Source: Hymenobacter gummosus (lineage in GTDB: Bacteria > Bacteroidota > Bacteroidia > Cytophagales > Hymenobacteraceae). From it: a stretch of DNA of 64,000 nucleotides. Where the stretch lies: contig NZ_RXOF01000001.1 in assembly GCF_003970915.1 (NCBI RefSeq), forward strand, positions 310,001-374,000. The letters run 5' to 3'. Under the pieces are notes generated by a model. It made no database searches, was not told where the DNA came from, and saw only the letters and a program-made list of their open reading frames with translations. Position 1 is the stretch's first letter. Each line of letters begins with the position of its first letter. Made by a program: the position numbers and the translations under genes. This document shows positions 59,648-64,000 of the stretch, in pieces.

Positions 59648-59707
59648 GGCGGAGATTGAGCGGGGAATTTCGGGAATTTCGGCGGATGTAGCGCCAGGGG
59701 CTGCGCC

Positions 59708-59803
59708 GTAGCGCGAAGCTCTGCTTCGCGTATTCCGCACGATTGTCGCAGAACGAGTTCAACGCTTGTCGTTCTGGATACGCGAAGCGGAGCTTCGCGC
59801 TAC
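59708..59803. repeat. two-tier palindrome, family D
   Basis: GTAGCGCGAAGCTCTGCTTC (from 59708, 29 bases) pairs imperfectly with 59776-59803. Inside, CAGAACGA (59749-59756) pairs with TCGTTCTG (59769-59776). It separates the FecR gene from the DUF4249 gene, where a sigma-factor gene would be expected. Confidence 0.75.
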
Positions 59804-59818
59804 GACGCTAACGATGCG

Positions 59819-60643
59819 CTACGGCTGGATGATCAGGCGGGCCGAGCGCACGGCGGTGCCAGCGAAGTAGCCCACGGCCTTCGGACCGGCGGCGTTGACG
59901 TTGACCACGTTGCTGCGCACGTTGGCCGGGGGCGTGGAAAACAGGCCTACGTTATTGATCTGCCCGTACATTTCGTTGAGGAAGTGGAAGTAGTCCTGGG
60001 GCAGACTCAGCAGCTGCACGCGCACACTGTCGCCGGGCTGCAGCGGCTCCCCGTTCAGCTCGATGTCGCCGATGTAGCGGCCGTCCACCATGTCGTCGGC
60101 GCGCACCGTAAGGTCGTCGGGGTCGTTCTGCAGCGCCCCGTTGATCCAGATTTTGAAGCGGTAATAGTCGCCCACGCCGGGCAGCTCGGGGCCGTTGTAG
60201 AAAGCGTAGCGGCCATCCTCCCAGCCCGCCTCGCCGGACTTGGTACGCTGGGTCAGCCCGTCGATGTGGGGAATGCGCTTGATTTCGGTGGCGGCGCGGT
60301 ACTCCTGGCCCTCGGCCCGGATGGTCAGCACGTACGAGTTGCCGATTTTGCCTTGCATGGTCTGCGTCTGGTAGAGGCCGGGGGCGGTTTCGCGCAGGGT
60401 TTCGGCGTGACCCTCGTTGTCGGCCAGCAGAAGCTCGGCGCCGCGCACGGCGGGCAGCTCCTCGCCGTTGAAGTAGGCGCCGGTTTTGGTCAGCCGGATG
60501 GTGTAGGGGCCGGGCTGGTCGGTGATGTTGCCCTCCACGGCCAGCTGGGGCTCGGGGTCGGGCAGCTCCACGGGCACCACGTCGGTGCAGCTGCTCAGCA
60601 GGCCCGTCAGCAGCAGGGGCAGTAGGTACAGGAGGCGTTTCAT
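59819..60643 (-). CDS. DUF4249-family lipoprotein
   Basis: A 274-aa lipoprotein (MKRLLYLLPLLLTGLLSSCT; lipobox LSSC). The mature sequence follows the DUF4249 pattern: AVEGNITDQPGPYTIRLTKT, GAELLLADNEGHAETLRETA, PGLYQT, YVLTIRAEGQEYRAATEIKR and VVNVNAAGPKAVGYFAGTAV. DUF4249 proteins pair with TonB receptors in Bacteroidota and are thought to be surface partners, in place of SusD. It overlaps the 88-aa gene by ATGA. Confidence 0.92.
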   Translation of the reverse strand: MKRLLYLLPLLLTGLLSSCTDVVPVELPDPEPQLAVEGNITDQPGPYTIRLTKTGAYFNGEELPAVRGAELLLADNEGHAETLRETAPGLYQTQTMQGKIGNSYVLTIRAEGQEYRAATEIKRIPHIDGLTQRTKSGEAGWEDGRYAFYNGPELPGVGDYYRFKIWINGALQNDPDDLTVRADDMVDGRYIGDIELNGEPLQPGDSVRVQLLSLPQDYFHFLNEMYGQINNVGLFSTPPANVRSNVVNVNAAGPKAVGYFAGTAVRSARLIIQP

Positions 60644-60906
60644 AGCTCAGAAGGGCAGCTCGGGTCGTGGGAGTATTCGATTTCGATGGTCAGCACGCGG
60701 CGGTGGTCGGCCGTCGGGGCGGAGAAGGCGAAGCGCAGCTGCTCCGGCTCCACCACGAACCCCGTCTCGTAGAACAAGGACAGGCCAACCGTGGTGGACG
60801 CCACCCGCAGGCTGGTTTCCACCGTGGGGTAGTAGGTTTCGGTGTGCGGCAGGCGCAGCCCCGGCAGCGCGGCTACGTCGGCGTAGGTGAGAGCGGGGCT
60901 GGCCAT
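60640..60906 (-). CDS. small hypothetical protein between receptor and DUF4249 genes
   Basis: An 88-aa product from ATG 60906 (MASPALTYADVAALPGLRLP). It overlaps the receptor stop and the DUF4249 start by ATGA-type overlaps on both sides, so translation is coupled. It has no signal peptide or membrane helix. The core LRVASTTVGLSLFYETGFVV and HRRVLTIEIEYSHD looks like a small beta domain. I do not recognise it. The double overlap supports a real gene. Confidence 0.65.
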   Translation of the reverse strand: MASPALTYADVAALPGLRLPHTETYYPTVETSLRVASTTVGLSLFYETGFVVEPEQLRFAFSAPTADHRRVLTIEIEYSHDPSCPSEL

Positions 60907-63287
60907 CAGAAATTGAAGTTGTAGGAGACGGAGGGGATGACGGAGCCGAACACGGACAGGCGCACGGCCTCGGTCTGGCGCGGGTTGTCCTCGTTCTGGC
61001 GGAAGTAGATGCCGTAGGCGTTGCGGCGGTTGTACACGTTGTACACCGAAAACACCCACTCGCTGCGCCAGCGCCGGTCGGGCTTCTCGCGGTTTTGGAG
61101 CGTGGCCCCGAAGTCGAGGCGGTGGTAGGCCGGCACGCGGTAGTTGTTGCGGGCGTCGCCGCTGACCACCGGCACCACCAGCCCGTCGTACACGAAGCGG
61201 GCGTTGGGGAAGGTCGTTGCCACCCCGGTGCCGTAGGCGAAGTTGCCCGACAAGGTCAGCCGCGGGGCCACTTGGTACATGCCCACCACGTTCAGGCAGT
61301 GGGTCTTATCGTACTTATTCGGGTACCAGTCGTTGCGGTTGATGCCCTCAATCTGCCGCTCCGAGCGGCTGAGCGTGTAGCTCACCCAGCCCGAGAGCTT
61401 GCCCTGGTTTTTCTTCAGGAAGAACTCAGCCCCGTAGGCCCGGCCCTTGCCGTAGAGCAGCTCCCCTTCCAGGTCCTTGTTCAGCAGGGTGTTGGCCCCG
61501 TTGATGTAGTCAATCTGGTTGTCCATGGTCTTGCCGAACACCTCCACCGAGGCCTCGTAGGCGTTGTCCCGGAAGTTGCGGAAGTAGCCCAGGGCCACCT
61601 GGTTGCCGCGCTCCGGCCGGATGTTCTGGGTGCTCGGCGTCCACACGTCCAGCGGAGTGGCGGCGGTGGTGTTGGAAATCAGGTGGATGTACTGGGCCGT
61701 GCGGTTGAAGCTGGCTTTCAGGCTACTGTTCAGATCCAGCGTGTAGCGCAGGGAAGCCCGGGGCTCCAGGTTGGCGTAGCGCTTCACCAGCTCCCCGTCC
61801 TTGGCCGGGCGGGTATTCACCGGCTGCTTGCGCTGCCCGGTCACGCCCACGTAGTCCGATATGTCGGCGCCGCTGCCCAGGAAATCGAAGACCGACACGC
61901 GCAGGCCGTACTGCAGCTGCAGGCGCGGGCCCAGGGTCTGCTCATTATCAATATACGCCGCGTACTCGCCGGCCTGCTGGGTGGCCACTTTCAGCGGCAC
62001 GAAGATGGACTCGGTGCTCAGCGGCTTCACCGTGGCCGGCTCGAAGCGGTAGCGCGTGCCCGCCACACCGGCGCTGAGGGTGTTGCTCGGGTTCAGCTGG
62101 TACGTAAAATCGGCCTTGCCGGTGTAGTTGCGCACCTTGGAGGTCCACTCGAAGGCCTGGCTGCCCTGGGGCACACCGAGGCCGTAGTCGTACTGCGCCG
62201 CCACGGCCGAGAACGAGCCGAACAGCTTGGGCGAGAACTGGTGCGTCCAGCGCAAAGAGCCGCCGGTGTTGCCCCAGTCGTTCTTGAACACGTTCGCGAA
62301 GTTGAACACGTCCCGGCCGCGGTAGCCGGTCAGGGTCAGCTGGTCGCGGGCGCTGAAACGGTGGCTGAGCTTCAGGTTCAGGTCGTAGAAGTAGGCCTGG
62401 TTGTCCTTTTGCTCCGGAATCAGCTTCAGAAACAGGTCGCCGTAGGAGCGGCGGCCCGACACGGCCAGCGAAGTGCGGTCCTTGATGAGCGGGGCTTCCA
62501 CGGCCAGGCGCGAGGAAATCAGCCCGATGCCGCCGTTGGCCGACAGCCGCTCGGCCGTGCGCCCGTCGCGCATCTTCACGTCGAGCAACGAGGCCAGCCG
62601 GCCACCGTGCCGGGCCGGAATGCCGCCCTTGTACAGGGTCATGTCCTGCACCGCGTCGGGGTTGAAGGCCGAGAAGAAGCCCAGCAGGTGCGACACGTTG
62701 TAGAGCGGAATGTCGTCCATGAGCACCAGGTTCTGGTCGACGCCACCGCCGCGCACGTTGAAGCCCGAGGCCCCCTCGCCCACCGTCGTCACGCCGGGCA
62801 GCAGCTGAATACTGCGCACCACGTCCACTTCCCCGAGCAGGGCGGGCATGAGCTTGACGGTTTTCATGTCGAGGCGGTTGACGCCCATTTCGGGCTTTTT
62901 CACGTTGTCTTCGGCCCGCAGGCCCTGCACCACCACTTCCTGCGTCTGATGCGTCTGGGCCGAGAGTTTCAGGCTGCGGTTCAGGTCGCCGCTGAGTGTC
63001 AGCGTCACCTGCTGGGGCTCGAAGCCCAGAATCTGGTAGGTGACGACGTGGGTACCCGGGGGCAGTTGGAGCTTGTAGAAGCCGTTTTCGTCGGTGCTGG
63101 TGCCCAGGCCCAGGGCTTTGACGAACACGCTGGCCCCCACCAGGGCCTCGCCGGTAGCGGCGTCGCGCAGGGTGCCGCTGAGCGTGGCCGTTCGGGCGGG
63201 CACAGTCTGGCTCCAGCTGGGGCCAGCGGCAAGCAGCAAGCCCGCCGCCAGGCCCCATCGAATGGATGATGTCATGTTTGTTTTCAT
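60906..63287 (-). CDS. TonB-dependent outer-membrane receptor
   Basis: A 793-aa receptor (MKTNMTSSIRWGLAAGLLLA, signal). A carboxypeptidase-regulatory-like domain (about 35-115; TATLSGTLRDAATGEALVGA) precedes the plug (about 120-250; VVRSIQLLPGVTTVGEGASG, FNVRGGGVDQNLVLMDDIPL) and a 22-strand-type barrel ending in the terminal strand PSVSYNFNF. It is the first gene of a coupled operon with the 88-aa protein and the DUF4249 lipoprotein. The substrate is unknown, and no SusD gene is present. Confidence 0.93.
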   Translation of the reverse strand: MKTNMTSSIRWGLAAGLLLAAGPSWSQTVPARTATLSGTLRDAATGEALVGASVFVKALGLGTSTDENGFYKLQLPPGTHVVTYQILGFEPQQVTLTLSGDLNRSLKLSAQTHQTQEVVVQGLRAEDNVKKPEMGVNRLDMKTVKLMPALLGEVDVVRSIQLLPGVTTVGEGASGFNVRGGGVDQNLVLMDDIPLYNVSHLLGFFSAFNPDAVQDMTLYKGGIPARHGGRLASLLDVKMRDGRTAERLSANGGIGLISSRLAVEAPLIKDRTSLAVSGRRSYGDLFLKLIPEQKDNQAYFYDLNLKLSHRFSARDQLTLTGYRGRDVFNFANVFKNDWGNTGGSLRWTHQFSPKLFGSFSAVAAQYDYGLGVPQGSQAFEWTSKVRNYTGKADFTYQLNPSNTLSAGVAGTRYRFEPATVKPLSTESIFVPLKVATQQAGEYAAYIDNEQTLGPRLQLQYGLRVSVFDFLGSGADISDYVGVTGQRKQPVNTRPAKDGELVKRYANLEPRASLRYTLDLNSSLKASFNRTAQYIHLISNTTAATPLDVWTPSTQNIRPERGNQVALGYFRNFRDNAYEASVEVFGKTMDNQIDYINGANTLLNKDLEGELLYGKGRAYGAEFFLKKNQGKLSGWVSYTLSRSERQIEGINRNDWYPNKYDKTHCLNVVGMYQVAPRLTLSGNFAYGTGVATTFPNARFVYDGLVVPVVSGDARNNYRVPAYHRLDFGATLQNREKPDRRWRSEWVFSVYNVYNRRNAYGIYFRQNEDNPRQTEAVRLSVFGSVIPSVSYNFNF

Positions 63288-63356
63288 AGGCGCCCCCTGG
63301 CGCGGCAGATTCGGCCGGCCGGGAACGGTGGTTTGGAATGAGGAGCAGTTTTTTTA

Positions 63357-63545
63357 GGGTGTGAGGGTAAGCGGGTAGGAGTTTAGGAGTTGGGTTGACG
63401 GAGTCAGCCAGTCCCGTTGGTTCTGCTTGCCCAACAGTGGGCCCGCAGCTGGTTTGGGTTAAGCCGCTCGGCGCTACTGAATATTTCCCCTATCCGTAGG
63501 CGCCTGGTCAACTCCTACACTCCTACCCTCATACCCTCCTACCCT
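63357..63545. repeat. imperfect inverted array of TAGGAGT / ACTCCTA words
   Basis: GGGTAGGAGTTTAGGAGTTG (63373-63392) faces CAACTCCTACACTCCTACCC (63509-63528), each arm made of short tandem words. It fills the gap between the DUF2807 gene and the receptor gene and resembles in style the array at 50739-50866. Confidence 0.65.
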
Positions 63546-63546
63546 A

Positions 63547-64000
63547 CTAATTCCCCGTCAGCACTTTGCCGGAGCCGCTGATGCGGGTGGTGACGCTGGG
63601 CGTGCCGCGGTAGTACACCGAGCCCGAGCCGCTGATTTCGGCCGAGAGGGTGCGGGCGGCCCGCACGTAGGATTTGCCCGAGCCCGAGATGCTGACGTAG
63701 GTATCCTGGGTGCTCAGGTCGTAGGCGGAGGCTTTGCCCGAGCCCGAGATGTTGATGTTGTTGCTGGTGGCCGCGCCGCGCAGCTTCACCTCGCCCGAGC
63801 CGGAAATGCTGGTCCGCAGCCCGTCGACGCCCTGCAGCTCCATATCCGCCTCGCCCGAACCCGACACGCCCACCCGGAACGAGGAAGCCGACCAGGGCCC
63901 GGCGGTGCGCAGCTTGCCCGAGCCCGACACCTCCACCTCCGACAGCGCCGGCACGGTGATGTACACCTTGATGGGGTCGTGCCCGGTTACACGTACGTGG
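63547..64000 (-). CDS. DUF2807 (GIN) adhesin-like domain protein, 5' end outside the window
   Basis: The frame is open to the right edge (HVRVTGHDPIKVYITVPALS), so the N-terminus and signal peptide are missing. The visible 151 residues are repeats of 'xxxSGSG(K/E/S)xxx' strands (VEVSGSGKL, VGVSGSGEADMEL, SISGSGEVKL, NISGSGKASAYDL, SISGSGKSYVRA, EISGSGSVYYRG and RISGSGKVLTGN), the DUF2807 beta-helix pattern. Such proteins are secreted or surface-bound; function unknown. Confidence 0.9.
   Translation of the reverse strand, partial: HVRVTGHDPIKVYITVPALSEVEVSGSGKLRTAGPWSASSFRVGVSGSGEADMELQGVDGLRTSISGSGEVKLRGAATSNNINISGSGKASAYDLSTQDTYVSISGSGKSYVRAARTLSAEISGSGSVYYRGTPSVTTRISGSGKVLTGN

Noticed and set aside
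61095-63269. 724-codon open frame antisense to the TonB receptor
   Set aside because: Composition-driven shadow frame (Val/Gly/His/Arg-rich) with no domain, while the receptor is complete on the other strand.

Overview
The window looks like a chromosomal segment from a high-GC member of the Bacteroidota, most likely a Hymenobacter-type organism (Cytophagales, Hymenobacteraceae). The support is the gene content: type IX secretion C-terminal sorting domains, a PID-CTERM tail, DUF4270 and DUF4249 lipoproteins, a carboxypeptidase-regulatory-domain TonB receptor, a FecR anti-sigma factor, many OMP_b-brl porins, and Bacteroidota-style -7 boxes (TAnnTTTG). No species call is possible from the sequence alone.

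Layout. 1-4.7 kb: 5' part of an isocitrate dehydrogenase gene, a divergent SPFH/prohibitin lipoprotein, and small envelope proteins. 4.68-6.14 kb: an intact-ended IS3-family element with a 4-bp target duplication and an amber stop in orfB. 6.1-10.3 kb: an accessory stretch ending at the 3' end of a tRNA-Lys gene. It holds two small HTH proteins, an FG-GAP protein, an 11-bp repeat array and an amber-interrupted gene. 10.6-23 kb: pyrD, DUF2306, a PagL-like deacylase, six tandem beta-barrel porins, an M20 peptidase, a periplasmic beta-carbonic anhydrase with DUF2490, and plsY. 23-39.6 kb: a giant secreted protein (1839 aa), Kelch and DUF4270 lipoproteins, prmA, tpiA, a TPR protein, a TspO-like protein, DUF2251, a frameshifted PID-CTERM gene and a type IX cargo protein. 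39.7-49.7 kb: uvrA, then a complete ScaI-like type II restriction-modification cassette inside a perfect 134-bp duplication of the uvrA 5' end. A low-GC foreign gene, a helical protein, a stand-alone HsdR-N-like nuclease and a DinB-like protein follow. 50-53.1 kb: a three-gene set (coiled coil, PspA-like membrane protein, membrane-anchored actin-like protein). 53.3-64 kb: two alpha/beta hydrolase paralogues (one without its nucleophile), an STN-repeat-barrel protein with a FecR regulator, a TonB receptor operon, and a DUF2807 protein cut by the window end.

The strongest unusual signals are five. (1) The restriction-modification cassette with its long target duplication and shared regulatory element. 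(2) Exact 21-bp-phased CCGAA/TTCGG arrays at three intergenic loci, one arranged as two arrays in inverted orientation. (3) Several families of long intergenic palindromes, two of which keep pairing through compensatory changes. (4) The coiled-coil/PspA-like/actin-like trio, which may be an undescribed envelope-associated system. (5) An ATAG-N5-CTAT operator shared by two distant loci. All function calls are read from protein motifs by eye; no database search was run.
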